Assembly: GCA_964036275.1 (NCBI GenBank)
Contig: OZ038433.1
Coordinates: 37,605,336 to 37,669,335 of the forward strand
From: Litoditis marina
Taxonomy: Eukaryota; Nematoda; Chromadorea; Rhabditida; Rhabditidae
DNA: 64,000 nucleotides
Reading direction: 5' to 3'
This document shows, in pieces, positions 50,438 to 61,912 of this stretch. Position 1 is the stretch's first letter. Every line of letters begins with the position of its first letter. Made by a program: the position numbers and the translations under genes. The notes beneath the pieces are model-generated. The model made no database searches. It saw nothing but the letters and a program-made list of their open reading frames with translations, and was not told where the DNA came from.

Positions 50438-52104
50438 TCACCCTTACTATACTATACATGCTAATGTCACGGTACGGTACGTAACGGGACGCCCAACTTT
50501 TGTTCCTAAACAACTTCTAACCATGACCATCAATTATGTCACTAAAATCTAAGGTCGCGGTGTCTAAGGAAAATCAATGCTATCGATTTATTGATTTTTT
50601 AAGGCCTTAAGTTGGAGAGCAGAATTTCGGAGATACTCCACATGAAAGCCTGTATTCTGAAGACAAACGGTTCTATCGAGCGCTTTTTGCCGGAAACGTT
50701 TCCGGAAAGAGTTACATGAATTAGAAAAAAGTAAAAATTTTTACTACTTTCATTCCTCATACCGCCCATGTTGATGATATGACCTCAAACTTCCTGGCTG
50801 GTTGAACTCTCCAGAAGTCCCTTCTATTGGCTCAATATCGTCAGGAATTTCGCAACTTCCTCCGGATTTGAGAAATTTCCGGAACATTTTGGGATTTCCG
50901 AACTGTTTTAAAATGATCCGCATCTGTTCATATTGTGGCACGAGATGTGTCATGACATACTGAGTATACATTCGCAATATGAAAGATCAAAAATCAAGTA
51001 TCGATTTTTGGTGATCTCCGTTATGAAACGTAGTACCTCATAAATGAGGCTACAAAAGAAGGTTCCCGTGAACTATTTGTCTTCTAATTTCTATAGTGTA
51101 TAGAGTTGATTGTCAGGTACTCTACTTTATGAGTAATAAACATTATACCATATGACAGGTGTTCTATAAACGTTGATAAAATTGAACAAAAATTTTCATT
51201 TTTTTTGGTGGGGCACATGTTCAAAATGTGATTGAATCTCCGAGATTTGTGTATAAGATGCGCATAAAGAATTAAAACAATTTGTATGTGACAGATTTTT
51301 GAATTTCTCAAAAATAATTTTTTAAGACGTTTTTTTAGAAAAAAGTGAAACAGCCAAACTCATGCAGTATGACCCAAATTTAGTCCATAGATGAAGGTCA
51401 ACAGACCGGCAAATATTATGAAAAATTAGGCAAAACCATTCAGCCGTTCTCGAGTTATTCGAGTTTCAAAAGTCCAACCCGTACTATATACGGCGCAAAT
51501 AGGCTCACTTTTAAGCTACCCCGGACTCAACATTTTCCCACGCCTCTCCTGACCGTCTTAATGATCAGAACGACTTGAAACTCATAGGACAGGACCAGTA
51601 TTGGATAAAGATTGTACTGCCAGAGCATTAAGGTCAAAGGTCAACTATTGATTTTTTTAGCGCATTAAATATGATTTTGGCCTAAAATTGCTATGGAAAC
51701 AGATAAAACTTCAAATTTAGTGTCATTATATTCCACTACTCATGAACAACTCAAAAAATCCAACACGAGGTACATCGGAGAAAAATGAACCAAGTTACAG
51801 TAGTTTTAAGTTTCAAGATCAAACCATCAATTGATGACGTCACATACCAAGCATTTCACTAGCAAAAAAGTCAAGTTATCCGGAATAGCGTCGGTACTTG
51901 GAGTAAAGAAGTGCCATAGAAATCTAAGGTCGTGGTGTCTGAGGAAAATCGATAATATCGATTTATTGATTTTTAATGACCTACAATAAATTCGAAAAAT
52001 ATGTTACATTTTACAAACTACGAAATAACTGTGAGCGTAGGGGGGTCTGGGGGGGTCTCCCCCCAGGTAGACGGGCCCGCGGCGTCAGCCGCGGGACCGG
52101 CTAG
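50438..52104 (+). mobile_element. Unit 25, subfamily II, 1667 bp
   Basis: Very similar to unit 24 up to the middle. Heat-shock element 50871-50885. The 3' G/C hairpin has one C-run shortened (seven Gs against six Cs). Confidence 0.86.
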
Positions 52105-53643
52105 TCACCACCCTATCAATAATCGTGCTAAATGACGTAACGGTACGGGACTTTTCATGGAACGATCAGCACTAACCAGTATGACCATCAATTATGTCAC
52201 TAAAATCTGAGGTCGCGGTGTCTAAGGAAAATCAATGCTATCGATTTATTGATTTTTTAAGGCCTTAAGTTGGAGAGTGCATTTTTGGAGATACTGCACT
52301 TGAAAGCCTGTCTACTGAAGACAAAAGTTTCCATGGAAGGCTTTTTGCCGGAAACGTTTCCGGAAACAGTTACATGAATTAGAAAAAAGTACAATTTTTT
52401 GCTACTTTCATTCCTCATACCGCGTATGTTGTAGATATGATCGTAAAATTGCTGGTTGGTTGAACTCTTCAGAAGTCGGTTATATTGGCTCAATATCGTC
52501 AAGAATTTCGCAACTTTCTCCGGATTCGAGAAATTTCCGGAACATTTTGGGATTTCCGAACTGTTTTAAAATGGTCCCCATCATTTCATATTGTGGCACA
52601 AGATGTGTCATGACCTACTGAGTACACATTCGCAATATGAAAGATCAAAGATCAAGTATCGATTTTTGGTGATGTCCGTTATGAAACATAGTACCTCATA
52701 AATGAGGCTACAAAAGAATGTTCCCGTTAACTATTTGTCTTTTAATTTTTATAGTGTATAGAGTTGATTGTCAGGTACTTTACATCTCGAGCAATGAACA
52801 TTATCTCATGTGATGGGTGTTCTGTAAGCGTCGGTAAAAATCAACAAAAATTTTCATTCATTTCGGTGTGGCACATGTTCAAAATGTGATTGAATCTCTG
52901 AGATTTGTGTATAAGATGCGCATGAAGAATTGAAACAGTTTGTATGTGACAGATTTTTGAATTTCTCAAAAATAATTTTTTAAGACGTTTTTTTAGAAAA
53001 AAGTGAAACAGCCAAACTCATGCAGTATGACCCAAATTTTGTCCATAGACCAAGGTCAATAGACCGGCAAATATTCTAAAAAATTAAGCAAAACCATTCA
53101 GCCGTTCTCGAGTTATTCAAGTTTTAAAAGTCCAACCCGTACTATATACGGCGCAAATAGGCTCACTTTTAAGCTACCTCGGACTCAACATTTTCCCACG
53201 CCTCTCCTGACCGTCTAAATGATCGGAATGACTTGAAACTCATAGGGCGGGACCAGTATTGGATAAAGATTGTACTGCCAAAGCATTAAGGTCAAAGGTC
53301 AACTATTGATTTTTTAGCGCAATAAATATGATTTTGTGCTAAAACTGCTATGGAAATAGATGTAACTTCAAATTTAGTGTCATTGTATTCCACTACTCAT
53401 GAACAACTCAAAAAGTCAAACACGGGGTACATCGGAAAAAAATGAACCAAGTTACAGTAGTTTTAAGTTTCAAGATCAAACCATCAATTGATGACGTCAC
53501 ATACCAAGCATTTCACTAGCAAAAAAGTCAAGTTCTTTCGAATGGTTTCTTTCAGGCTCCTAACTACCGCAACACGTAATGTATAGTCATACGTGAAGAC
53601 TGTATGAATTCTAAGCAACGACGAGTAATATTCTGAATGTCAG
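52105..53643 (+). mobile_element. Unit 26, subfamily I, 3'-truncated
   Basis: Short pentamer block, then GGGACTTTTCATGG. Heat-shock element 52529-52543. It stops at GAATGTCAG and joins CACCACCC of unit 27 with the T missing, so it lacks the 3' hairpin and CTAG. Together with unit 27 it is a 1538-bp tandem duplication with one base difference seen (GTGACAG at about 52947, GTGCCAG at about 54485). Confidence 0.86.
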
Positions 53644-55326
53644 CACCACCCTATCAATAATCGTGCTAAATGACGTAACGGTACGGGACTTTTCATGGAA
53701 CGATCAGCACTAACCAGTATGACCATCAATTATGTCACTAAAATCTGAGGTCGCGGTGTCTAAGGAAAATCAATGCTATCGATTTATTGATTTTTTAAGG
53801 CCTTAAGTTGGAGAGTGCATTTTTGGAGATACTGCACTTGAAAGCCTGTCTACTGAAGACAAAAGTTTCCATGGAAGGCTTTTTGCCGGAAACGTTTCCG
53901 GAAACAGTTACATGAATTAGAAAAAAGTACAATTTTTTGCTACTTTCATTCCTCATACCGCGTATGTTGTAGATATGATCGTAAAATTGCTGGTTGGTTG
54001 AACTCTTCAGAAGTCGGTTATATTGGCTCAATATCGTCAAGAATTTCGCAACTTTCTCCGGATTCGAGAAATTTCCGGAACATTTTGGGATTTCCGAACT
54101 GTTTTAAAATGGTCCCCATCATTTCATATTGTGGCACAAGATGTGTCATGACCTACTGAGTACACATTCGCAATATGAAAGATCAAAGATCAAGTATCGA
54201 TTTTTGGTGATGTCCGTTATGAAACATAGTACCTCATAAATGAGGCTACAAAAGAATGTTCCCGTTAACTATTTGTCTTTTAATTTTTATAGTGTATAGA
54301 GTTGATTGTCAGGTACTTTACATCTCGAGCAATGAACATTATCTCATGTGATGGGTGTTCTGTAAGCGTCGGTAAAAATCAACAAAAATTTTCATTCATT
54401 TCGGTGTGGCACATGTTCAAAATGTGATTGAATCTCTGAGATTTGTGTATAAGATGCGCATGAAGAATTGAAACAGTTTGTATGTGCCAGATTTTTGAAT
54501 TTCTCAAAAATAATTTTTTAAGACGTTTTTTTAGAAAAAAGTGAAACAGCCAAACTCATGCAGTATGACCCAAATTTTGTCCATAGACCAAGGTCAATAG
54601 ACCGGCAAATATTCTAAAAAATTAAGCAAAACCATTCAGCCGTTCTCGAGTTATTCAAGTTTTAAAAGTCCAACCCGTACTATATACGGCGCAAATAGGC
54701 TCACTTTTAAGCTACCTCGGACTCAACATTTTCCCACGCCTCTCCTGACCGTCTAAATGATCGGAATGACTTGAAACTCATAGGGCGGGACCAGTATTGG
54801 ATAAAGATTGTACTGCCAAAGCATTAAGGTCAAAGGTCAACTATTGATTTTTTAGCGCAATAAATATGATTTTGTGCTAAAACTGCTATGGAAATAGATG
54901 TAACTTCAAATTTAGTGTCATTGTATTCCACTACTCATGAACAACTCAAAAAGTCAAACACGGGGTACATCGGAAAAAAATGAACCAAGTTACAGTAGTT
55001 TTAAGTTTCAAGATCAAACCATCAATTGATGACGTCACATACCAAGCATTTCACTAGCAAAAAAGTCAAGTTCTTTCGAATGGTTTCTTTCAGGCTCCTA
55101 ACTACCGCAACACGTAATGTATAGTCATACGTGAAGACTGTATGAATTCTAAGCAACGACGAGTAATATTCTGAATGTCAGAAGACGTCAAGTCGTCAAA
55201 CTACTCAAAGCAGTTTGAAACGTTCAAAAAAAGTAAGAAACGTGATAACAACTCTAAATTAAGGTGCAAAACATAGCTAACATGCACGCTAGACGGGCAC
55301 GCGGCGTGAGCCGCGTGACCGGCTAG
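53644..55326 (+). mobile_element. Unit 27, subfamily I with internal deletion
   Basis: Heat-shock element 54067-54081. About 150 bp are missing near the 3' end, precisely between two copies of the direct repeat AGAAGACGTCA that other units retain. Ends with the normal hairpin and CTAG, then unique sequence starting TCATTTTTATTC. Confidence 0.86.
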
Positions 55327-55347
55327 TCATTTTTATTCATTACTTCA

Positions 55348-55582
55348 TTAAAGATGGTCTGACAGGAACCAAATCTCGTGCCTTGCGCTCCATGGTTAAT
55401 TCATTCGCTCCAATGCGAATGCGCCCCAAAAACGAAGTTTGCCAATTTCAGATGATGATTTGTGATTAAATGATGTACAAAATAGCGATAAATTAGTTTT
55501 TGTAGCGCATTTGAATTGGAGCGACGGAATTAACCGTGGAGCGCGAAGCACGAGAATAGTTTTCCTGTCAGACCACCTTTAA
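55348..55582. mobile_element. MITE with TTAA target site (piggyBac-like)
   Basis: A 227-bp element at 55352-55578 has inverted ends of about 80 bp starting AGATGGTCTGACAGG and ending CCTGTCAGACCACCT. It is flanked by TTAA at 55348-55351 and 55579-55582. The TTAA duplication suggests a piggyBac-type transposase in trans. No coding capacity. Confidence 0.75.
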
Positions 55583-56822
55583 CCCTCCACTAAAAATGTA
55601 CTGAAATCAGTGAAACTATTCACTCAGAACGACAATTGGCCACGAATGCAGAAATACGAAGTTAGGTTCAAGAGATACAAGTCAATAATGTAGTCATTAC
55701 TTGTTAACAGAACGTCATGCTGAACGAAATATCATTCAGCGTGACAAAGTCATAATTGTCTGATGGAATATATGAAACAGCAAAATTTCAATTTTCAAAT
55801 ACGAGCAAGCAGAACATGTTTCAAATTCTCTTTTATTTTCCTCTCTTTTTTGACTTTTCACGTTTTCCTGAATAGACAATTATACAGCTCAGCATCAGCT
55901 AAAAGAAGATAATAGGGACAATCTTGAATGATGTGGGTTATCGGATCAATAAACTCGATTTTCTAACCAGATAGATAATTTGTTATGGGGCGATAGCGTC
56001 CGGATTCACCACTCGCCTAATTAGAATAATCATCAAACTGATTATTGCAAAGCATGACAGCCTCTGTGGCAACGTTGCTTGTTTCGTTACTATTGAGACT
56101 CTAGCTTTCCAAGAAATAATGACTTATCCTAACTTCAACTGTAGTGAAAAAATATTGATAATGTCGGCGATGAAAGTAACATTTCCTCATAGTTCACCCC
56201 ACTGTAGTTTGAACTCTCCGGCAACTATGAACAGTTGTATATTCGAATTCCAGTTTTTGTAAGAAGTTGGAAATCGGGCGCCTTGTATGTCTTATTCACA
56301 CTGAGAACCACTGGCCTGGTATAGTCTATTTCATTCCTACAGAGACTCCTAAAGTAAGATTGTGGACCTTTGAGTTCGTGTCCACAGCGTAAATATTATT
56401 GGAGAGATAAGCAAATTCACCTATCGATTACGATTACATATAACTATATCCGTGGCGAAGAAATTTTCCGAGTGTGCAGAGAAAAAACATCTGGAGGGCA
56501 GCCAAGGAACACCATCTCGAAACGATATGAAGTGAACTAAATAAATCTTGAAATCTTGAAATAACTAAAAGTGTGCGAACTTATTTTTATCAAACATAAG
56601 TTTTCATCAAGAAACAGCCATTGGGAAATGCTGAAGGATACTGTAGGGCTCAGTAGGAAAGATGGCGACTATATTTTCGGATAGCTTTTGCCTAAAGGAA
56701 ACTGATATATTTTTTAAATATTCCAGCATTTACGTGTTTTCAGAACTGAACAACTGCTCAGAGAGATTCGCTGTTATTGGAAAATTTCAAAGTGGCAAAC
56801 ACCTTCTCAGACAATTCCCAGC
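55583..56822. other. Intergenic, no gene seen
   Basis: No exon pair with matching splice sites or recognisable protein was found. A short CTTGAAAT direct repeat occurs near 56546-56561. The 100-codon frame at 56662-56964 runs into the next foldback and is not supported. Confidence 0.5.
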
Positions 56823-56937
56823 CAATTGGCCAGCCACTTTTTTATTGGCTGAGCGAGAGAGTGTGCAGGTCAGAGAGACCCAGATGTCTGCGGCCTCATT
56901 GACCTGCGCACTCTCTCGCTTTTGTAGCTGGCCAATC
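56823..56937. mobile_element. Foldback element
   Basis: The left arm, from CAATTGGCCAGCC through GCGAGAGAGTGTGCAGGTCA, is inverted on the right as TGACCTGCGCACTCTCTCGC through GCTGGCCAATCG, around a short spacer. The arms have a few mismatches and small gaps. The family and target duplication are not resolved. Confidence 0.6.
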
Positions 56938-57834
56938 GATGAAAATTGGCGCCAATCGTTCTGAGTTGAAACTCATTGGTCATTGGCACGTCGCCAAACT
57001 CGCAGTCGCAAGGCGAGAGTGACAGTCTGCAAGACGAGCAATGAACGGAATATCATGTGAAACAATCTCGCAACAAAGAATACTACACTTGATATTTTGT
57101 GAATCCCCTTCCCAAAAGAAGGAAATTTCTCGGTCATGGTCAACTGGTTGCAGAGATTATTTGTTCATGAACTGATCAGATTTGTAGTTTGGACAGGAGA
57201 TGTTGCATTGAGTCTATAATACGTTCAGAAGGCTACTGTTCGGAATACCAATATTTATTCGAGATAACTGATTGTAACCCACCAGGACGCAAGTCAGTAC
57301 ATTTCTACATATAATTCACTCCCATGTTACAGCTCACTAACCTCAAAATTCATACGGGGTTTGGTTCTACTAGTTGTAGTTTGTAGTTTGGTTTGGTAGT
57401 ATCTCCATCATCTTAGTTTTGGGAACTTTTTCCCAATTTTTATAAAAGTCATAGAAGCTCCGTGTTTTCATCCTTTTTTCCTGTTCGACTGTTCGTTCAT
57501 TTCACCATGGAAACCTGTTAACCACGTGTTTTCCAAACTCCACCACGATTCTCGCACGTTTTCAAACGGTGAGCTTTCGCAGTAACTCGATTTGGCACGT
57601 TCGACAGTTTTCAAGGTAACCTGTTAACAAATTTCGTAGTCGAACTAATGAAAATACAAATACAAATGAAAATAGCTAATTTCTTAACAAGTTTTCCTTG
57701 TGAGAAGATTACTTCTCAGAATTTCACTCTTAAATTCAAATTGTTGTGCTGCATATCAATTTTGAAACTTTTTTTTACCAAAAAGGTTTCAAGAAAAAAA
57801 AACGAAAATAGGAAAACAAAAGGGGTGAAACCGT
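56938..57834. other. Intergenic, no gene seen
   Basis: CCTGTTAAC occurs twice (about 57514 and 57620) around a stretch of unique DNA. The + strand open frame at 57648-57965 is a shadow over the last exon of the minus-strand gene. Nothing else is supported. Confidence 0.5.
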
Positions 57835-57840
57835 TTTATT
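57835..57840 (-). promoter_or_regulatory. Polyadenylation signal of the coiled-coil gene
   Basis: TTTATT on the + strand reads AATAAA on the minus strand, starting only 8 nt after the stop codon at 57849-57851. A very short 3'UTR is implied. Confidence 0.6.
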
Positions 57841-57848
57841 GTTTCCAT

Positions 57849-58824
57849 CTACTGGGACCCTTTGTCCGATTTACTGGCAAATGTGCCATTTGCGGCACGT
57901 ACGATCCCAGCTTGCCCTCTTGCTCTCCGAGAGTTATGTATCTGCAAAAAGAATGTGGAGGATAAATTTATTGAAACATAATTAAACTTCTCAAACGGAT
58001 AGAGATAGATTGTAAAAAAACAGTTTTTTCGAATTTTCACATTAATAAGTACCAACCAAAAGCATCGAATTCATACCAGAACCCTTTCTCAGTCGATTAT
58101 TTTCGTTTACAAACTTCTTACCTGCAAAAGCTGCGTTTGGAGATGGTCAATCATGTTATGCCGGTCCGTATTTGTCGATCTTAGTGATTGATTCTGAAAT
58201 ACTACAAGTTTACAACCAACTAATGAAAAATGAAATGCACAAATGAAGAAAGGTAAACGAATTAACTGAGCTGAAGTAATTATCTATCAGCGATCGAAGC
58301 AATATTTTCAGGATCATCACAATAAGCATAATTGCAAACTCACTTCAAGTTCCAATCCTTTCACGCGCTTTCTCAGTTGATTTTCTGTTGCATCCTTTGC
58401 CGCCAGTTTCAAATCCTGGAAAGTCAGCATTATCAAAAACATCTATCGCAACAAAAAATGTAATATACAATAATAGAAACAATGATGTTGCAAACAAAAC
58501 GAAGTTACCTTGTTTGTGACATGTTCTTCAAGATCTTCAATGTACTGCAGGTGGTCCAGCTCCCTCATTTGGGCTTCTTCGATCTGCGTCTCATATAAGG
58601 ATAGTTGGCGTCTCAATAACTGTAATATTATCAATAGATTTTTAGAGTACTGAAAATGCAGTGACGTTGAACGCTCAAATTCCCTTCTGTGAAAAAACCA
58701 CCGGAGCCTTATGATACTTGGAATTCAAAGTCGAAGATAACAAGCTCATCACCTCTCTAATCTCTGCGTAGAGGTCCTGAATCTTCTGGCTTTTTCTGCT
58801 TACAGTCGTTTGCAGCTCAACTAC
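57849..58824 (-). CDS. Coiled-coil protein, 3' exons
   Basis: Five minus-strand exons join without any frame break, all in phase 0: 58824-58753, 58619-58509, 58415-58344, 58193-58122 and 57941-57849 (stop). Each has a CAG acceptor and GT donor, for example ATTCAG before 58824 and TTTGCAG before 57941. The exons code 24, 37, 24, 24 and 30 residues. The first four are rich in Leu, Glu, Gln, Lys and Arg with heptad-like spacing (LLRRQLSLYE, DLKLAAKDATE, MIDHLQTQLLQ), indicating a long coiled coil. The last exon is a basic, Gly/Ser-rich tail (SRRARGQAG, ending SDKGSQ). The start lies upstream and is not resolved. A cytoskeletal, centrosomal or motor-tail protein would be typical, but I do not recognise the family. 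Confidence 0.78.
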
Positions 58825-59456
58825 CTGAATAACTCCGAATATACAACCAGTGACCACACAAGAGGATGCACAGATGAAAAAACTATCTATTATCTATCAA
58901 AATTAAATACATTATTATTATCAACTATAAGTTATCTATAGATGAGATACTAAGATTAGGTTAGTTATAGATATAAACAAACGATAACAATATAACCATA
59001 TTTCCCTCTTATTAATGAAAGAGGAAAGAAAACTACTGAGCAAGCGCTCAGTAGGCCGAAGATAAACTAGACTGTTTCTAACACGTAGACAGACAGGTAG
59101 AAACATACGTGAACAGGGTGAGGAAATGCTAATGCAATAGAGTTGAAGTATGGGATGTCACATGTATGCTAATTAGATTAGCCATTGAATGCACAATGAT
59201 ACGTACCAGAAGCGCAGGTATGCAGATTACAAAAAAGGAGTGATATGTGATGTGGAATAACCGCGAAACGAACAACTCACTATAGCCAATTTGATAGTTG
59301 AGCAATCTGTTGAAACCTGAGAGCAATAGCTCCATTGTACATGTACATGTACATTGTAGTTTTTCAAAACATGATTGAAACAAACAGATTTGTAGTTTGA
59401 ACTTGAGCTGAACTGCTCAGTGACCATATCTACCAATGTTCAAACCCATAGCATAC
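58825..59456. other. Probable intronic DNA of the coiled-coil gene
   Basis: A possible 36-nt minus-strand exon near 59275-59310 follows a good acceptor (GCTCTCAG) and ends before GTGAGT. Its phase does not connect cleanly to the exon at 58824, so it is not called. A TGTACATGTACATGTACA palindromic run lies near 59337-59354. Confidence 0.4.
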
Positions 59457-59533
59457 CAAAAACAGTTTGCCGAGGTTCAGATTGACGTACACACTCAACA
59501 ACGGTTTCGAGTTCCCCAATATACTCGTTCCAA
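59457..59533 (-). CDS. Possible upstream exon of the coiled-coil gene
   Basis: The minus strand reads NEYIGELETVVECVRQ and continues to a donor-like G|GTATGC. The Glu/Val/Leu pattern resembles the coiled-coil exons downstream. The acceptor (TTAAAG) is poor and the connecting exon is not identified, so membership is inferred from strand, position and composition only. Confidence 0.4.
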
Positions 59534-59689
59534 CTTTAACTATTTCCAAGAATTGATAGCTTCTTCCACTATATGATTTTCTTCAAGAGTTCATGGAACG
59601 CTAATTGCGTATGCGTATGCGTAGAGTTTCTAAGTTTATTTTGTTTATTTTTGACCACCATAAAATTACGTAGCACGTAAGTAGATCAA

Positions 59690-60077
59690 AATGTTCGAGA
59701 TCTCGGGTTTTTGTTAAATCAAAACCATTCATTCGAAGATCATGTGAAACATTATCATCAAATCCGCCAAGCATCGAACATACAATCTTTTCAAAGTTTT
59801 GAAAACTCGAAATAGGAATGTTTGGCTAAAAGCGTATAAAACTTATGTCCGACCAATGGTTGAATTCGGTACTACTGTGTTCAACTCAGATAGGTTTGTT
59901 AAGAAACTTGAATAAGTTCAAAACGACTTCACTAGAAAGTTGTTTTTTCCGTTTGGGTGGCTATACGTATTGTAAAATCGCGAGTTCCGCATTTAGAAAC
60001 AGGAAACTAAACTTGGTCACTTTAGAATCTAGAAGAAATACTACAGACCTCATTATGATTCATAAAATCATAACTAG
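59690..60077 (+). pseudogene. Decayed non-LTR retrotransposon (LINE) fragment
   Basis: Conceptual pieces in three frames match the C-terminal part of LINE reverse transcriptases: VRDLGFLL, then KTYVRPMVEFG, then RKLNLVTLESRR. This is the usual order (DLG motif, YVRP.EYG, then the thumb-like LESRR...DLI region). Frame changes and several stops show it is dead. It is cut on the 3' side by the TC of Helitron unit 28 at 60078, so the Helitron block appears to have inserted into it. Confidence 0.72.
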
Positions 60078-61912
60078 TCACCACCCTATACATAACTCGA
60101 CTAAATGACGTGACGGGACGGGACGGGACGGGACGGTACGAGACCATGACCTGAACGATGAGCACTAACCAGTATGACCATCAATTATGTCACTAAAATC
60201 TAAGGTCGTGGTGTCTAAGGAAAATCAATGCTATCGATTTATTGATTTTTTAAGGCCTTAAGTTGGAGAGTGAAATTTTGGAGATACTCCACATGAAAGC
60301 CTGTATTCTGAAGCCAAATGTTTCCATCGAGCGCTTTTTGCCGGAAACGTTTCCGGAAACAGTTACATGAATTAGAAAAAAGTAAAATTTTTTGCTACTT
60401 TCATTCCTCATACCGCGTATGTTGTAGATATGACCGTGAAATTTCTGGCTGGTTGAACTCTCCAGAAGTTGCTACTATTGGCTCAATATCGTGGAAAATT
60501 TCGCAACATCCTCCGGATTTGAGAAATTTCCGGAACATTTTGAGATTTCCGAACTGTTTTAAAATGGTCCTCATCTGTTCATATTGTGGCACAAGATGTG
60601 TCATGACCTACTGAGTATACATTTGCAATATGAAAGATCAGAGATCAAGTATCGATTTTTGGTGATCTCTATTATGAAACATAGTACCTCATAAATGAGG
60701 CTACAAAAGAAGGTTTCCATGAATTATTTGTCCTCTAATTTTCACAGTGTATAGAGTTGATTGTCAGGTACTCAACTTTATAAGCAATAAACATTCTATC
60801 ATAAGATGGGTGTTCTGTAAGCGTTGATAAAAATCAACAAAAAATTTCATCCAATTTGGTGGGGCACATGTTCAAAATGTGATTGAATCTCTGAGATTTG
60901 TGTATAAGATGCGCATGAAGAATTAAAAAAGTTTGTATGTGACAGATTTTTGAATTTCTCAAAAATAATTTTTTAAGACGTTTTTTTAGAAAAAAGGGAA
61001 ACAGCCAAACTCATGCAGTATGACCCAAGTTTCGTCCATAGACGAAGGTCATTAGACCGGCAAAGATTGTAAAAAATGAAGCAAAACCATTCAGCCGTTC
61101 TCGAGTTATTCAAGTTTTAAAAGTCCAACCCGTACTATATACGGCGCAAATAGGCTCACTTTTAAGCTACCTCGGACTCAACATTTTCCCACGCCTCTCC
61201 TGACCGTCTAAATGATCGGAACGTCTTGAAACTCATAGGACAGGACCAGTATTAAATAAAGATTGTACTGCCAGAGCATTAAGGTCAAAGGTCAACTATT
61301 GATTTTTTTAGCGCAATAAATATGATTTTGTGCTAAAACTGCTATGGAAATAGATGTAACTTCAAATTTAGTGTCATTGTATTTCACTACTCATGAACAA
61401 CTCAAAAAGTCAAACACGGGGTACATCGGAGAAAAATGAACCAAGTTACAGTAGTTTTAAGTTTCAAGATCAAACCATCAATTGATGACGTCACATACCA
61501 AGCATTTCACTAGCAAAAAAGTCAAGTTCTTTCGAATGGTTTCTTTCAGGCTCCTAACTATCGCAACACGTAATGTATAGTCATACGTGAAGACTGTATG
61601 AATTCTAAGCAACGACGAGTAATATTCTGAATGTCAGAAGACGTCAGAAATGAACTTCGTTCAAACTTTCTGAAACTCTCAGAACAAGTAGGAAAGAGTC
61701 CAAAAATGTTACGACTGCATTGTTTCACGAAGTGACGATCACGTTAGATAAGATTCTGAAGGCCAGAAGACGTCAAGTCGTCAAACTACTCAAAGCAGTT
61801 TGAAACGTTCAAAAAAAAGTAAGAAACGTGATAACAACTGTAAGTAAAGTTGCAAAACATAGCTAACATGCACGCTAGACGGGCACGCGGCGTGAGCCGC
61901 GTGACCGGCTAG
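60078..61912 (+). mobile_element. Unit 28, subfamily I, 1835 bp
   Basis: GGGAC x4 then GGTACGAGACC, the 5' type of unit 14. Heat-shock element 60522-60536. The 3' half resembles units 13 and 27 but retains the segment deleted in unit 27. Simple 3' hairpin. Confidence 0.87.

Larger units (their letters stand above)
9410..55326 (+). mobile_element. Head-to-tail array of non-autonomous Helitron-like units (units 1-27)
   Basis: Units of 1.2-1.84 kb follow each other in one orientation. Each normal unit starts TCACC and ends with a GC-rich hairpin and CTAG, the diagnostic termini of Helitrons (5' TC, hairpin near the 3' end, 3' CTRR). Units meet as CTAG|TC with no spacer. Conserved landmarks in order are: a pentamer microsatellite near the 5' end, the motif ATCGATTTATTGATTTTTT, the palindrome CCGGAAACGTTTCCGG, a heat-shock element, CCGTACTATATACGG, a TGACGTCA site and the terminal hairpin. 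No Rep or helicase domain is present, so any movement needs an enzyme from elsewhere. The array could also have grown by unequal exchange after one insertion. Confidence 0.85.

Noticed and set aside
9410..55326. Autonomous Helitron with Rep/helicase
   Set aside because: No long frame and no Rep HUH or helicase motif in any unit.
56662..56964. 100-codon plus-strand frame
   Set aside because: About half of it lies in a foldback element, and it shows no domain.
57648..57965. 105-codon plus-strand frame
   Set aside because: Antisense to the well-supported last exon of the coiled-coil gene.
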